64,000 nt of DNA from Spirochaetota bacterium (GCA_013426755.1 AP019861.1:1724454-1788453); one strand, 5' to 3'. Positions 45,558-55,657 are shown, counted from the stretch's first letter. Notes: generated by a model not told the origin, from the sequence alone. Program-made: numbers and translations.

Positions 45558-47219
45558 GTGAAAATTTCAGAAGACACTGGAACTCCTTCCCCCAGTAAAA
45601 AAGATATTCCATGGCTTGGAGAAGTCACGAAAGAAGATAAATTCTTTAAAACAACAGATTTCTCACAAAAAACCCTTGCCGTCGAGCACAATATCACCAC
45701 CCTCACAACCTATCTCTACAACCATGAAATATGTAGTTTAGCAGAAATAAGCCATATACGAGAATTGCTCCCCGCCACGCTCGATCTCAATTTATTTGAA
45801 AATAACGCTTACAATCAAAATTTCATCATCCATCGGCATGAAAATCAATTGTTTATCAGAAACTTTTTTTTCAGAACACTCATCTTAAACCTACGTGAAG
45901 AGGTTATCACATTCATCTTATATCAAAAATTGCTTGCTCTTCATACAGAACAAGCACCCTTTTTAACAAAACTCTTTGCCATCATAAAAAAATACACGCC
46001 AACCTTCCTAGCAGAACGGTCAAAAATACTAGACAATCCCCACGATTTCAAAGTAATGTACGCACTCGTACATGAATATTTCCATCATTTCCTAGAAGGA
46101 CTTATTTTTACAGCCTTGATTCATAACAGCAGTCGTACAGACTTCACAAAAACACTCACGCGTCTTGAAAAAAAACACCTCAATGAAATTATCTTCGCTA
46201 AAAAAATCAAACGATTTCTCGGCATGCACGAAAAATCCTACAATTACATCGAACAAACCGCTCTCATCAATCAATGCACCCCCACCGAACAAGAACAATT
46301 TTACACCCTAAGTACCCTCTTCGAAACAGAAAAAAAACCATTCACCGCCTTTGTCGAAGACGATCTAGCCACCAAACGTATTGTATTTTGGTGCTGCTGG
46401 ACGCTAAGTCCATTTCTAGCGCCAGATATTAGCGATTTTTTAACCGCACTCAATCTCCGCTTCACCCTTCGTAAAGTCTACATTGATTTACCCGCCGAAT
46501 CCACAGCGACAATCCGAAAATACATGCAGATAAAAACCACCCACCTAGCCGATGAAGACCTCTTAAACCACGAACTAGAAAAAATTTATCCTATCTTCAT
46601 TCCCGACTACGCCAAAGAAACACTCCCCTACATTGTCTTTTTTGAAAAATTGAAACTCTTTGATTTGCCACTTGAAAACATTGAATGCATTGGATTTGAT
46701 GGCGATGACCTCATGATGAAACGCCCCGTCGCCCACGACCAGTCACTTGTCTTTAACATTGACGGACTGTGGGAACAGAAAATCCTTGATGCCCTAGACC
46801 AAGCACCGACACTTGCTGAAGACGAACTTATCTTATTTTTTTATTTCCTAAAACCCGTCCACGCCTTTCCTAAGCAAGTGGTCACCGATGACACGCACAT
46901 TTCACGTGTTCTGCATACCGATATTTTTACAGGATTTGGTCCTGAGCGCCCGATCAATTCCCTAGCGCGCTATTCTAAATACGCACATAACCAGCCACAG
47001 TCCTTTGCTTTCACGAACATTGCCAATTCGCCTCTTGCCCGTGAAAAGATAATTTTCTATCCGAGCGAATTCACAACAAAAGCACTTCCTCCACTTCCCT
47101 TAGATGCAAGCTCTTTTAACGCCTTTAATCTCTACAATGCCCTGCTCTACTCGACCTCAAAAGGTGGCGGACAATTAGAACCTGTCGTTCCCACTAAAGA
47201 CGTTCACTACTCTTACTAG
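45558..47219 (+). CDS. Hypothetical protein, 553 aa, with an HEYFH motif
   Basis: A GTG start (45558) lies at the end of the 21-bp array; there is no clear Shine-Dalgarno, so the start is uncertain. I do not recognise the family. Residues 172-176 are H-E-Y-F-H in VHEYFHHFLEG, which fits the HExxH zinc-site pattern, but no supporting third ligand was identified. The protein is otherwise helical, with strongly hydrophobic and charged stretches, and ends 'VVPTKDVHYSY'. No signal peptide. It precedes pdxJ by ~90 bp on the same strand. Confidence 0.65.
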   Translation: MKISEDTGTPSPSKKDIPWLGEVTKEDKFFKTTDFSQKTLAVEHNITTLTTYLYNHEICSLAEISHIRELLPATLDLNLFENNAYNQNFIIHRHENQLFIRNFFFRTLILNLREEVITFILYQKLLALHTEQAPFLTKLFAIIKKYTPTFLAERSKILDNPHDFKVMYALVHEYFHHFLEGLIFTALIHNSSRTDFTKTLTRLEKKHLNEIIFAKKIKRFLGMHEKSYNYIEQTALINQCTPTEQEQFYTLSTLFETEKKPFTAFVEDDLATKRIVFWCCWTLSPFLAPDISDFLTALNLRFTLRKVYIDLPAESTATIRKYMQIKTTHLADEDLLNHELEKIYPIFIPDYAKETLPYIVFFEKLKLFDLPLENIECIGFDGDDLMMKRPVAHDQSLVFNIDGLWEQKILDALDQAPTLAEDELILFFYFLKPVHAFPKQVVTDDTHISRVLHTDIFTGFGPERPINSLARYSKYAHNQPQSFAFTNIANSPLAREKIIFYPSEFTTKALPPLPLDASSFNAFNLYNALLYSTSKGGGQLEPVVPTKDVHYSY

Positions 47220-47312
47220 CCATGACCCCTTACCATTACTACGCTTAAGCCTTAATGCTCTTCTTTGTTTTCAAGCCCCCCACATACAGCAATACAGCAG
47301 TACCTTATTCTC

Positions 47313-48188
47313 GTGAAAAAAAACATTCATCTCTCAGTCAATCTCAACAAAATAGCCCTCCTCCGCAATGCAAGAAATGAAGGCATTCCCGATCTAATCA
47401 CAGCTAGTAAAGTCATCATCGCTAATGGAGCGGACGGCCTTACCGTTCACCCACGACCAGACCGTAGGCACATTCATTTCGAAGACGTCAGCACGCTCAG
47501 TACGCTAGCAAAGAAGCAGAGCGTAGAATTTAACATTGAAGGCAATCCCCTAGCACATCCGCGCCCAGGCTACCCTGGTCTCTTAGAGATTGTCAAACAA
47601 ACACATCCCACACAAGTTACACTAGTCCCCGATGAAGACCAGCAACTTACTTCCAACCACGGCTGGTCGCTAGCGACAATGTCCTCACAACTAAAAACCG
47701 TCATGAGCGACCTTAAAAAACTTGATACACCAGAGCACCCCCTCCGCATAAGTCTCTTCATGGACGCCGAACCACCACCTGCTAAAAACTCTTCACATAC
47801 GAAATCACACTCCGACACCCCAAAAAATATCCCCGTAACAACAACCACTCCCCATCCCTTCGTCCTCGCTAAATCATGGGGCGCCGATCGCATTGAACTT
47901 TATACAAAGTCTTACGTCGATGCTTACGCCACCGCTAAGGAAAAAACCGTCCTAATGACATACACTGCCGCTAGTGACCTCGCCGTTAAAGAAAAACTGC
48001 TAGTCAATGCCGGCCATGACCTCAATCAAAAAAACCTTTACACATTAGCAACCCACCTTCATGGACTGAAAGAAGTTTCCATTGGACACGCTCTTATCAA
48101 TGACGCGCTCTATGACGGTCTAGCGAAGACCGTCCGTTCGTATAAAAATATCCTCCTCCGTGCCAGCGACCCTTTAGCTCATCTATAA
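47313..48188 (+). CDS. pdxJ: Pyridoxine 5'-phosphate synthase
   Basis: It condenses 1-deoxy-xylulose 5-phosphate with 3-amino-2-oxopropyl phosphate to make pyridoxine 5'-phosphate, in the cytoplasmic DXP-dependent vitamin B6 pathway. Motifs: LSVNLNKIALLRNARN, GADGLTVHPRPDRRHIHFED, then TLVPDEDQQLTSNHGW, NAGHDLNQKN and VSIGHALINDALYDGL, all matching PdxJ. The GTG at 47313 places the conserved start right; a TTG at 47265 would add 16 residues unlike the family. At 291 residues it is longer than the usual ~240, mainly through a low-complexity insertion at about 165-190 (NSSHTKSHSDTPKNIPVTTT). Its 3' end overlaps the convergent neuB-like gene by 6 nt. Confidence 0.92.
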   Translation: MKKNIHLSVNLNKIALLRNARNEGIPDLITASKVIIANGADGLTVHPRPDRRHIHFEDVSTLSTLAKKQSVEFNIEGNPLAHPRPGYPGLLEIVKQTHPTQVTLVPDEDQQLTSNHGWSLATMSSQLKTVMSDLKKLDTPEHPLRISLFMDAEPPPAKNSSHTKSHSDTPKNIPVTTTTPHPFVLAKSWGADRIELYTKSYVDAYATAKEKTVLMTYTAASDLAVKEKLLVNAGHDLNQKNLYTLATHLHGLKEVSIGHALINDALYDGLAKTVRSYKNILLRASDPLAHL

Positions 48189-49781
48189 CCCTACTTTCAA
48201 GCCTTGAAAACGCAGCTTAGAAGACGTAATTGCCTCTCCACTGACAATAGTATCATTGGCAAAATAGCTGCCCATATCAAAACTAGACTGGACTTCTCTT
48301 AGCTCAGCTGCCGAGTGCTTCTTAGCCTCGTTCTCAATCCAATCAGGCGTTACCCCAGCCTTATTGCCCTGTTCTGCTCTAAGAAAGGCGCTGTTATGGG
48401 CACCGATACCCTCGTCTTTATCGATTGTACGCGTTGCAATCAGCGAACGGCGTGTCGTCTTATAATAACGCTGCTCACAAAGTGCCAACTTTTTAAAACC
48501 CGTGCCCAAAATACGCTCTAACGTAGCATTGTCACAGTAATACGGTTCGTGCTCTCCTATAGATGTTTTTTTTCCAGTACGCACAGTAGTTATACCTTCG
48601 GTAAGACCTACTGTTTCTCCCCAGTAGAGTAATGTTTTGAAGACTTCTTTAAATCTGCCCAGACTAGTAGCAGTGAGCAGGTCTTCATGCTTTAAGCGAC
48701 TAGCGGCAATGACAAAATCACGGTACTCAGCCAAGCGAGCATCTGTTTCTACCGCCCCCATAAAACACTCCCGCATCCTAATAAGCAGATCAATAAGTCC
48801 TTTCAACTGAGCACTCGTAACAGCCATCTTATCATCTAAGCCGTTACCTGCTTGATTTAACGTAAAATGTTTTTCTAAAACAAATGGCGCCAGCCGAGCG
48901 GAGAAATAATTACTTGCTACCACTTTCTTACCCGCCTTAGGAGTCTTATTTCCTAAGAGCGTATAAACCTCATTATAGCCGCCAGGATGAATACTCGCTG
49001 AGAGTAAGGTAAGCCAATTCGCTAAAACAGGCAAGGCGGTCGGATGAACCGTATGATCCGATAACCCCGTTAAGATTCCTGTTGCAGTGCTTAGCGTATG
49101 CAGTGTGAGTAAATTGTAATCTTGCAAGTTACTAGGATAACACGTTACACACTGGAGCATAACGAGTCTAGACCGCAATTCTTTAGGACACGTTAGCAAA
49201 GGGAGAGACACTTCATCTCTATGAGTGGACTTGTAAGCAGACGAATGAGCCAACTGTCGTTGTTTAGAGGAATAAGCATAGCGCGTTAAAAAATCAATTA
49301 AATGATTCACATCGGAATGCTGACTCATTCCCGTAGAAAAAAAAATAGGACGCTCGCTACGCAAGAAAAGCCGCCACAGATCATAGAAATTAAGCTCAGG
49401 TGAAGCGATTTTATGTGCTGCCGTGTTTAACTGCTCTAAGATATTAAAACTCCGCCTCCCAAAAGCTGACGCCAGAAATAAAATCTCATACTCCTTAGCA
49501 CAGCGCTGCAAGTCTTCATAAAAGATCATTTCTCGTTCTAGCGATTTAAATCTTTGATATAAATTGACCTTTTTACCGCCTAGTGTAAGGACACCACTAC
49601 ACGGGTGAAGGATCTCATCTGCAAATACGAGTTGAAATTTGATCGCAGCCGCGCCCGCTTCACTCGCAGCGTGAATAAGCTCTGTCGCATAGTGCTTCTC
49701 GCCTAGATGCGACGTGCCGCCTTCGGCTATCACAAAGACACCTTGCCTGCCGTAGTGGTCTAACAGTGATTGCAATCTCAA
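48183..49781 (-). CDS. NeuB-family sialic/nonulosonic acid synthase
   Basis: 532 residues, TTG start; a TTG two codons further in sits 7 nt after a GGAG and may be the real start. NeuB enzymes condense phosphoenolpyruvate with an N-acetyl hexosamine to make a nonulosonic acid for surface glycans. Visible motifs: FVIAEGGTSHLGEKHYATEL, GAAAIKFQLVFADEI, IASPELNFYDLWR, FFSTGMSQHSDVN, LQCVTCYPSNLQDYNLLTL and GLSDHTVHPTALPV. These are TIM-barrel NeuB landmarks. A C-terminal part with LEKHFTLNQAGNGLDDKMAV continues as in NeuB, but then ~180 further residues follow, longer than the ~340-residue standard. Whether the product is sialic, legionaminic or pseudaminic acid cannot be told from sequence. Confidence 0.82.
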   Translation of the reverse strand: MRLQSLLDHYGRQGVFVIAEGGTSHLGEKHYATELIHAASEAGAAAIKFQLVFADEILHPCSGVLTLGGKKVNLYQRFKSLEREMIFYEDLQRCAKEYEILFLASAFGRRSFNILEQLNTAAHKIASPELNFYDLWRLFLRSERPIFFSTGMSQHSDVNHLIDFLTRYAYSSKQRQLAHSSAYKSTHRDEVSLPLLTCPKELRSRLVMLQCVTCYPSNLQDYNLLTLHTLSTATGILTGLSDHTVHPTALPVLANWLTLLSASIHPGGYNEVYTLLGNKTPKAGKKVVASNYFSARLAPFVLEKHFTLNQAGNGLDDKMAVTSAQLKGLIDLLIRMRECFMGAVETDARLAEYRDFVIAASRLKHEDLLTATSLGRFKEVFKTLLYWGETVGLTEGITTVRTGKKTSIGEHEPYYCDNATLERILGTGFKKLALCEQRYYKTTRRSLIATRTIDKDEGIGAHNSAFLRAEQGNKAGVTPDWIENEAKKHSAAELREVQSSFDMGSYFANDTIVSGEAITSSKLRFQGLKVGL

Positions 49782-49825
49782 ACTCCGCTAATCATCTCGA
49801 GCCATCATTAATGAAGTAAGAATCC

Positions 49826-50239
49826 TCACGTAAAAAAAATTTTACCGCCAGCAATCATCAATGCGCCCCAGCCCAAAATAAAAAAGACGCCCCCCACCGG
49901 TGCAATCCCGCCTAACCACTTCCACTCAGTAAGCGATAAAACATATAAACTTCCCGAAAAAAGAATAATCCCCATTCCAAACCCAAAACACGCCGCACTA
50001 AGAAGCCATCTAAAACGATTGCTTTCTTCTCTCATCATCATAACACCGCTAAGGACTAACGCCAGGGTATGAATGAAATGATAATGATTGGCAATTTTAA
50101 ACGTTGCCAACCTGCCCGTGACCTCTAACCTAGTAGATAGATAATGCGCCGAGAAAGCACCCAGAATAACAGCGAGGACACCCAACAGACCACCTGCAAT
50201 CAATATAGCCCCAGCACGACGATAGCCTACCTCACTCAT
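49826..50239 (-). CDS. DUF423 family membrane protein
   Basis: 137 residues, ATG start. Four hydrophobic segments (about 10-30, 55-75, 83-105, 112-132) and the family landmarks SAHYLSTRLE, FKIANHYHFIHTLALVLSGV and SGSLYVLSLTEWKWLGGIAPVGG match DUF423 (YgdD-like) inner-membrane proteins. Length is typical (about 120-140). The function is not established. It lies between the neuB-like and sdhB genes on the same strand but with separate spacers, so no operon is implied. Confidence 0.85.
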   Translation of the reverse strand: MSEVGYRRAGAILIAGGLLGVLAVILGAFSAHYLSTRLEVTGRLATFKIANHYHFIHTLALVLSGVMMMREESNRFRWLLSAACFGFGMGIILFSGSLYVLSLTEWKWLGGIAPVGGVFFILGWGALMIAGGKIFFT

Positions 50240-50381
50240 CGACCAATTACGGCGAAAAATAACATCACCAACAACATCACCAAATATAGAGCACTAACCA
50301 AACCACCCGTAGCAGACACTCGCCCAATAACAACAACCCTAGCAGAAAACTAGCAGAACCCTAACAGAAATATCAAACCGC

Positions 50382-51125
50382 TCACGTTGTGAAAACGGAC
50401 TTCAAATATTCACGATTAAGGCGCGTGATGTTATCATAGGTGATCCCCTTAGGACAAGCTGCACTGCACTCGGCTTGATTGGTGCAGTTACCAAAGCCGC
50501 TTGCATCCATTGCTTCGACCATGTTTTTAACACGGCGCTTGTGTTCTACTTTACCTTGCGGAAGGAGATAGAGATGATTGACCTTAGCGGCTGTAAAGAG
50601 CATTGCTGAGGCGTTTTTACAACTTGCCACACAAGCACCACATCCAATACATGTCGCCGAGAGAAATGCGCGATCAGCCTCTTCTTTAGCGATAGGTAAG
50701 CTATTGGCTTCTGGTGCAGAACCCGTGCGAACACTCACATAACCGCCTGCTTGAAGTACTTTCTCAAAACTCTTCCTACTCACCACCAGGTCCTTAACAA
50801 CGGGAAATGCCCGTGCACGCCACGGCTCAATCACAATCACATCGTGATCATCAAATTCACGCATATGAAGTTGGCAGACGGTCGTATTTTTACGTCCGCC
50901 ATGCGGTCGCCCATTGATCATAAGACCGCAACTTCCACAGATGCCTTCACGACAGTCATGCGAAAAAGCAATACCGTCTTTCCCTTGACTTTCTAAGTGC
51001 TCATTTAGAGCGTCTAGCATTTCTAAGAACGATATATCAGGGCTGACATCGGTTACAGAATGCGTCTCAAGAGAGCCACGGCTGGTTTCATTGGCCTGTC
51101 TCCAGACTTTAAGCGTAAAATTCAT
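50382..51125 (-). CDS. sdhB: Succinate dehydrogenase / fumarate reductase iron-sulfur subunit
   Basis: It passes electrons from the flavoprotein to the membrane subunit. The ATG at 51125 (247 residues, [10 protein letters not shown]) is chosen because GGAGG lies just upstream of it; the upstream TTG at 51149 is disfavoured. Three cluster-binding sets are visible: [10 protein letters not shown]...C for [2Fe-2S], [13 protein letters not shown] for [4Fe-4S], and [14 protein letters not shown] for the third cluster. It belongs to the type with a b558 membrane subunit and is encoded third in sdhC-A-B order. It is separated from sdhA by 408 bp that contains a short tandem array, an unusually long gap for this operon. 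Confidence 0.95.
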   Translation of the reverse strand: MNFTLKVWRQANETSRGSLETHSVTDVSPDISFLEMLDALNEHLESQGKDGIAFSHDCREGICGSCGLMINGRPHGGRKNTTVCQLHMREFDDHDVIVIEPWRARAFPVVKDLVVSRKSFEKVLQAGGYVSVRTGSAPEANSLPIAKEEADRAFLSATCIGCGACVASCKNASAMLFTAAKVNHLYLLPQGKVEHKRRVKNMVEAMDASGFGNCTNQAECSAACPKGITYDNITRLNREYLKSVFTT

Positions 51126-51533
51126 CGCTCCTCCAATTTTTATCAACATACAAAAAATAGTTTTAACTCATCTTTAAAACAGTACAATACCTCAAAGACA
51201 GCATTAGGGACAGCATTAAGGATAGCCTTAGGACAGTACTTGCTATGCCTTAGCATCCACATCCACAGTTACATTCACAACTGCACCCATTACTGCATCC
51301 ATAACTGCATTCACATCTGCATTCACATTTACATCCACATTCACAATCATTCTCAATCATAATCGCACCTTCTACAAAAATTAAACTTTATTATTAATAT
51401 TAGGGTTATTATAATTGTTATCATTAATATCAATTAATACCTATTAATACCCGTCAATACCTATTGTTATTTTTAAAGTTATTCTTAAAGTTATTCTTAA
51501 AATATTTGAAATCAATAAAATTTACCTTAACTG
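51126..51533. repeat. Repeat-bearing gap inside the sdh operon
   Basis: On the plus strand, TGCATCCACATTCACA-type 6- and 12-bp units fill about 51255-51350, followed by TTATTAATATTAGGG-like and TATTAATACC repeats (51385-51470). No gene is seen. Confidence 0.75.
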
Positions 51534-53447
51534 TTACTTATAACTGCGTTGGGTGAGTTCCACGTTCTCAAAGACAAGTTGTTCTTGATGTAATTTGGGT
51601 GTCTGTCCTGCGCCCATGTATTGCCAGGCGGCGACATGAGAGAAATCGTCATCATTGCGGCGGGCTTCATTTTCTGGTGATTGGTATTCTTCGCGAAAGT
51701 GCGCCCCACAAGATTCGCGTCTTTCTAAGGCGTCGATGAGCATGACGTCACTAAATTCTAAGTAATCGACCATTCTGCCTGCTTTTTCAAGGGAGGCATT
51801 GAGGTCTGTTGCTGTGCCTGAAACGGCTACATCTGAGAAGAATTCTTCTTTAAGGTCCTTAGTGAGTGAGAAAGCTTTTTTAAGCCCTGCTTCGTTGCGT
51901 GCCATACCGCAGTAATCCCAGATGATCCGTCCTAGCTTGCGATGGAAATAATCAACAGGTTTACTTCCCTTGATAGCAAGCAATTGGGCAATATCTGCTT
52001 GTGCCTTAGTCTCTGCTTCGCTAACCGAAGGGTCGGTCTCAGCGATGAGTTCTGGTCGTTCTGTCGCTAGATAATGACTGAGCGTATAGGGAATAACAAA
52101 GTAACCATCCGCCAGCCCCTGCATTAAGGCGGAAGCACCGAGTCGATTGGCGCCGTGATCAGAAAAGTTAGCTTCGCCGAGCACAAAGAGACCTTTTATC
52201 GTACTCATGAGATTGTAATCAACCCATAGTCCTCCCATCGTATAATGGACGGCTGGATAAATACGCATAGGTGTCTGATAAGGATTGTCCCCTGTGATGC
52301 GTTCGTACATTTCGAAGAGATTGCCGTACTTACCACGGATTGTCGCTGCCCCCATCCTTTCTATAGCATTTGAAAAATCCAGATAGACTGCCAATTTTGT
52401 TCCACCCACTCCTAATCCCTTATCGCAAACTTCTTTAGCACGACGGCTGGCTACGTCACGTGGGACGAGATTACCGAAGCTAGGGTACATGCGTTCTAGA
52501 TAATAATCGCGTTCGGCTTCTGGAATAGCACTAGGTTTTCTGGTATCGTCTTTTTGAATGGGCACCCAGACGCGACCGTCATTGCGAAGGGATTCGCTCA
52601 TTAACGTAAGCTTAGACTGCATATCCCCTGAAACAGGAATGCACGTAGGATGAATTTGCGTAAAACACGGATTGGCAAAAAGGGCGCCGCGTTTATAAGC
52701 ACGAAATGTTGCCGTCACATTCGAGGCTTTGGCATTTGTCGAGAGATAATACACATTGCCATAACCACCTGTACAGAGCAAAACTGCGTGACCTATGTAA
52801 GATTTGATGGCACCTGTCCTGAGATTGCGTGTGATGATACCTTGGGCCACATCGTTTTTCACGATAAGGTCTAACATTTCATGACTGGTGTACATTTCGA
52901 TATTGCCTTGGGCGATCTCTTTATTCATTGCCGCATAAGCGCCGAGCAGGAGTTGTTGTCCTGTCTGCCCACGGGCATAAAACGTACGGGATACTTGCGC
53001 ACCGCCAAATGAACGATTGGCTAGCAGGCCGCCGTATTCTCTGGCAAATGGAACGCCCTGAGCCACGCAATGGTCGATGATATTCACTGATAATTCTGCT
53101 AACCGATAAACATTGGCTTCACGTGAGCGATAATCTCCGCCTTTGATGGTGTCGTAAAAGAGACGATAAATGCTATCACCGTCATTTTGATAATTTTTAG
53201 CGGCATTGATACCGCCTTGGGCGGCAATAGAATGTGCTCGCCGTGGTGTGTCGTGGATACAAAACGATTTGACATGGTACCCCATCTCAGCCAATGTCGC
53301 AGCAGCAGATGCTCCTGCCAGTCCTGTGCCCACCACTAGGACTGTAAATTTACGCCGATTGGAAGGATTGACAAGTTTCATAGCGAATTTGTGATTGTTC
53401 CACTTGTCAGCGAGAACACCACCAGGCGCTTTACTTTTAAGTTCCAT
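51534..53447 (-). CDS. sdhA: Succinate dehydrogenase / fumarate reductase flavoprotein subunit
   Basis: 637 residues, ATG with AAAGGG upstream. It oxidises succinate to fumarate (or the reverse) at a covalently bound FAD. Motifs: dinucleotide fold [20 protein letters not shown] (about 32-51), FAD-linking [15 protein letters not shown] (about 68-82), [13 protein letters not shown], the [14 protein letters not shown] region, [13 protein letters not shown] and [20 protein letters not shown]. The length and the b558-type neighbour match the Bacteroidetes/Chlamydia/delta-type family. It follows sdhC by 20 nt. Confidence 0.96.
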   Translation of the reverse strand: MELKSKAPGGVLADKWNNHKFAMKLVNPSNRRKFTVLVVGTGLAGASAAATLAEMGYHVKSFCIHDTPRRAHSIAAQGGINAAKNYQNDGDSIYRLFYDTIKGGDYRSREANVYRLAELSVNIIDHCVAQGVPFAREYGGLLANRSFGGAQVSRTFYARGQTGQQLLLGAYAAMNKEIAQGNIEMYTSHEMLDLIVKNDVAQGIITRNLRTGAIKSYIGHAVLLCTGGYGNVYYLSTNAKASNVTATFRAYKRGALFANPCFTQIHPTCIPVSGDMQSKLTLMSESLRNDGRVWVPIQKDDTRKPSAIPEAERDYYLERMYPSFGNLVPRDVASRRAKEVCDKGLGVGGTKLAVYLDFSNAIERMGAATIRGKYGNLFEMYERITGDNPYQTPMRIYPAVHYTMGGLWVDYNLMSTIKGLFVLGEANFSDHGANRLGASALMQGLADGYFVIPYTLSHYLATERPELIAETDPSVSEAETKAQADIAQLLAIKGSKPVDYFHRKLGRIIWDYCGMARNEAGLKKAFSLTKDLKEEFFSDVAVSGTATDLNASLEKAGRMVDYLEFSDVMLIDALERRESCGAHFREEYQSPENEARRNDDDFSHVAAWQYMGAGQTPKLHQEQLVFENVELTQRSYK

Positions 53448-53467
53448 GTTGAACCCTTTTTATAACC

Positions 53468-54154
53468 TCAATACAATAACCAGATGTAAAATGGAATGCT
53501 CCCAAAACCAAGTGCAATGACAACACCGAATGCTATAGCCAACCGTTTTAAAACAATTTCCATCGTTCCTGAGTAAAGCCCAAGCGATTTGAAAGCGCTC
53601 TGCAATCCATGAGAGAGATGCCCTCCTACGAGGCATACCGATATAATATAAAATCCCGCATAAATCGGGTCTGTGAATTTTATAATAAGTAAATTATAAA
53701 GATCGTACATCAATGCCCCTGGTTCACCGGGGACAGGAATTTGCGTTTTCTCAGCAAACCGAATGCCACGCAGATGCACCACCAAAAAACATACAATGAT
53801 AGTTCCTGTCAACGCCATATTTGAGGAGAACAGGTTACGAATTCCTTGAAAAGTTTTGCGTTTTTGGTATGTTTTGGGACGTGCTCTGCGATTGATATAG
53901 GTTGTCCATCCCGTCAACCCAATATGAGTCACGAATCCGATCAGAATAATGATTTCTAGCGTCGTATAAATTTGTTTCTGCTGGCTCAATCGGTAACCAT
54001 AAAGATTAAATACCTCAGGACCGACATAGAATAGCAAATTCCCAAGCAAATGAATAATAATAAACCCAATCAAAAACAACCCTGAAATCGCTACGATTCC
54101 CTTGAGTGCAATCGAAGAAGTGAATAATCTTAGTATAAGAGAATTGTTTTTCAT
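53468..54154 (-). CDS. sdhC: Succinate dehydrogenase cytochrome b558 subunit
   Basis: It anchors SdhAB to the inner membrane and carries heme b and quinone chemistry. The ATG at 54154 gives 228 residues; an in-frame TTG at 54166 would add four. Five transmembrane helices are visible (about 13-33, 55-75, 100-120, 148-170, 205-225 region). Histidines within IIIHLLGNLLFYVG, THIGLTGWTTY, VVHLRG and GGHLSHGLQSAFKSLG match the heme-ligand pattern of the b558 family. It is the first gene of sdhCAB. The 0.7-kb AT-rich region upstream should hold the promoter. Confidence 0.93.
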   Translation of the reverse strand: MKNNSLILRLFTSSIALKGIVAISGLFLIGFIIIHLLGNLLFYVGPEVFNLYGYRLSQQKQIYTTLEIIILIGFVTHIGLTGWTTYINRRARPKTYQKRKTFQGIRNLFSSNMALTGTIIVCFLVVHLRGIRFAEKTQIPVPGEPGALMYDLYNLLIIKFTDPIYAGFYIISVCLVGGHLSHGLQSAFKSLGLYSGTMEIVLKRLAIAFGVVIALGFGSIPFYIWLLY

Positions 54155-54849
54155 AGCGTAAGACAACTGATCTTTATAGGAAGTCGTTATAATATATCCG
54201 TTACAATAAGTATAGCATATGCGTTGTCATATATTCATTGGTAATATGTATTCATTCATTAGCAGCAACTTTTTTTACAGAGTTTTTATTGAATGACATT
54301 AAAACATACATTAAAACACACATTGAAGCATACGTATAAAGCATACAATGAATTTTGCTTATTAATTTTGCTTATTTTTAGATTTCCTTGTCTTTAATTT
54401 GACTTATTTTTGATTTCCTTGCTTGTTTTTAATTTCACCGATTCCTATCTAATTTTACTTCATTCTATTGTTCTATTGTTCTATCGTCCTATTGTTCTAT
54501 CGTATTGTACTTCAATGCTATTGTACTTCAATGCAAATGAATTTTTGCTCTCAGACAGCTACTATACTTCAATAATATAGATAATTTTTTGCTTCAATGC
54601 AGATAGACCTTTGCTTTAAATAATTACTTGGTTATTTATTTGGGTTCTTTGTGTATACAGACGATTATTTATACTCAGACGATTATCTATACAGGCTACT
54701 TCTTTATTGGAGTCGGTTTTTATTACAGTTTATTTTTATTATATAATGGAATACCCATAAAAACACTACGAAAAACATGATAAAAAACACTACAAAACAC
54801 TAGATTATGGATACAATGAAATTGACATTTAAAAATTTGTATTTACTTC
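54155..54849. other. Gene-free divergent spacer upstream of sdhC
   Basis: This 0.7-kb spacer separates divergent genes. It holds degenerate short repeats such as TATTGTTCTATCG (54467-54512), TATTGTACTTCAATGC (54505-54535) and TTTGCTTATTTTT-like units (54352-54430). No coding region is apparent. It must carry both promoters, but none could be pinned down in such AT-rich sequence. Confidence 0.5.
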
Positions 54850-55143
54850 ATGCCGCGTCATCAAACCCTTCATAAAGAGATCAAATCGGCTATACGACTT
54901 CTGCGTGGTCATACGGCGGTGAAAAAAGTCGTTATTGGTCGGTATGAGAATTGTCGTCATCGCTATCCGCCAGGCGCCCTTAAAATCCTAAGAAAAACAG
55001 ATACAGGCTTCAAATTAGCCGGTTATGATGGGTCTGGTGTCTATGATTTCTTCGTTTACTTAAAAAAGCTAGAAGAACCTCCAGCAGAGCCAAAAGCCTT
55101 TGTTTTACAAGTAGAGACATATATCAAAAATATCAGCAAGTAA
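54850..55143 (+). CDS. DUF2103-like small protein
   Basis: 97 residues, ATG start, no clear ribosome-binding site. The sequence VKKVVIGRYENCRHRYPPGA, then LKILRKTDTGFKLAGYDGSG and VYDFFVYLK, follows the strand order of DUF2103 predicted metal-binding proteins (an 'I-x-P-G/G-R' strand, a G-x-K-L strand, a final 'VFV' strand). The resemblance is to pattern only; a remote relative or a different small beta protein is possible. Basic overall. It stands alone between divergent neighbours. Confidence 0.45.
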   Translation: MPRHQTLHKEIKSAIRLLRGHTAVKKVVIGRYENCRHRYPPGALKILRKTDTGFKLAGYDGSGVYDFFVYLKKLEEPPAEPKAFVLQVETYIKNISK

Positions 55144-55258
55144 ATTAACAATGCCTAAGAACACGCGTCTAGCGTCGTTTTTTAAGTATTTTCACGTGAT
55201 TTATGGGCTTGGAGTGTTGAAAGAGTGTTAAAAAATTCAATGAACACACAAATTTTGC

Positions 55259-55657
55259 TTATGAAGGTGAGAAAATGCCGCGCAGCAGGTAATATGCTGT
55301 CGCAGGATTGGTTGCTAGCGGAATGTTATGAAGATCGGAGAGCCGCATAAGCATTTGAATATCAGGTTCGTGCGGATGTTTGCCTAACGGGTCTCTGAAG
55401 AAGATAATGGCATCAATTTTTTTTCTAGCAGCAAGAGCTGCGATCTCCGCATCTCCACCTAACGGGCCTGAAAGCTTTGTCGTGACTTTAAGGCCTGTTT
55501 TTTTCACGTGATTGCCCGTTGTTCCAGTGGCTATCAAATTAGCCCCTCTCAATATCGCTAAATGGTCTTTAATAAAGGCAACCATCTCAGCTTTTTTACC
55601 GTCATGAGCGATTAAAGCAATTGTCTTTTTATACGCTGTTTTCTTATTCAAATTCAA
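55259..55657 (-). CDS. mgsA: Methylglyoxal synthase
   Basis: It converts dihydroxyacetone phosphate to methylglyoxal and phosphate, a glycolytic bypass used when sugar phosphates accumulate. 132 residues, close to the usual size. Motifs: IALIAHDGKKAEM at the start, NLIATGTTGNHV, SGPLGGDAEIAALA (catalytic Asp), FFRDPLGKHPHEPDIQML and NIPLATNPATAYYLL. No in-frame ATG precedes the conserved core, so a TTG (55657) is the likely start. The first ~45 bp of the gene are duplicated directly upstream (55665-55707). Confidence 0.94.
   Translation of the reverse strand: MNLNKKTAYKKTIALIAHDGKKAEMVAFIKDHLAILRGANLIATGTTGNHVKKTGLKVTTKLSGPLGGDAEIAALAARKKIDAIIFFRDPLGKHPHEPDIQMLMRLSDLHNIPLATNPATAYYLLRGIFSPS

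Noticed and set aside
45248..45706. 152- and 132-residue minus-strand frames in the 21-bp array
   Set aside because: They consist of IYIHYNS or QFISITI repeats and run into the antisense of the 45558 gene.
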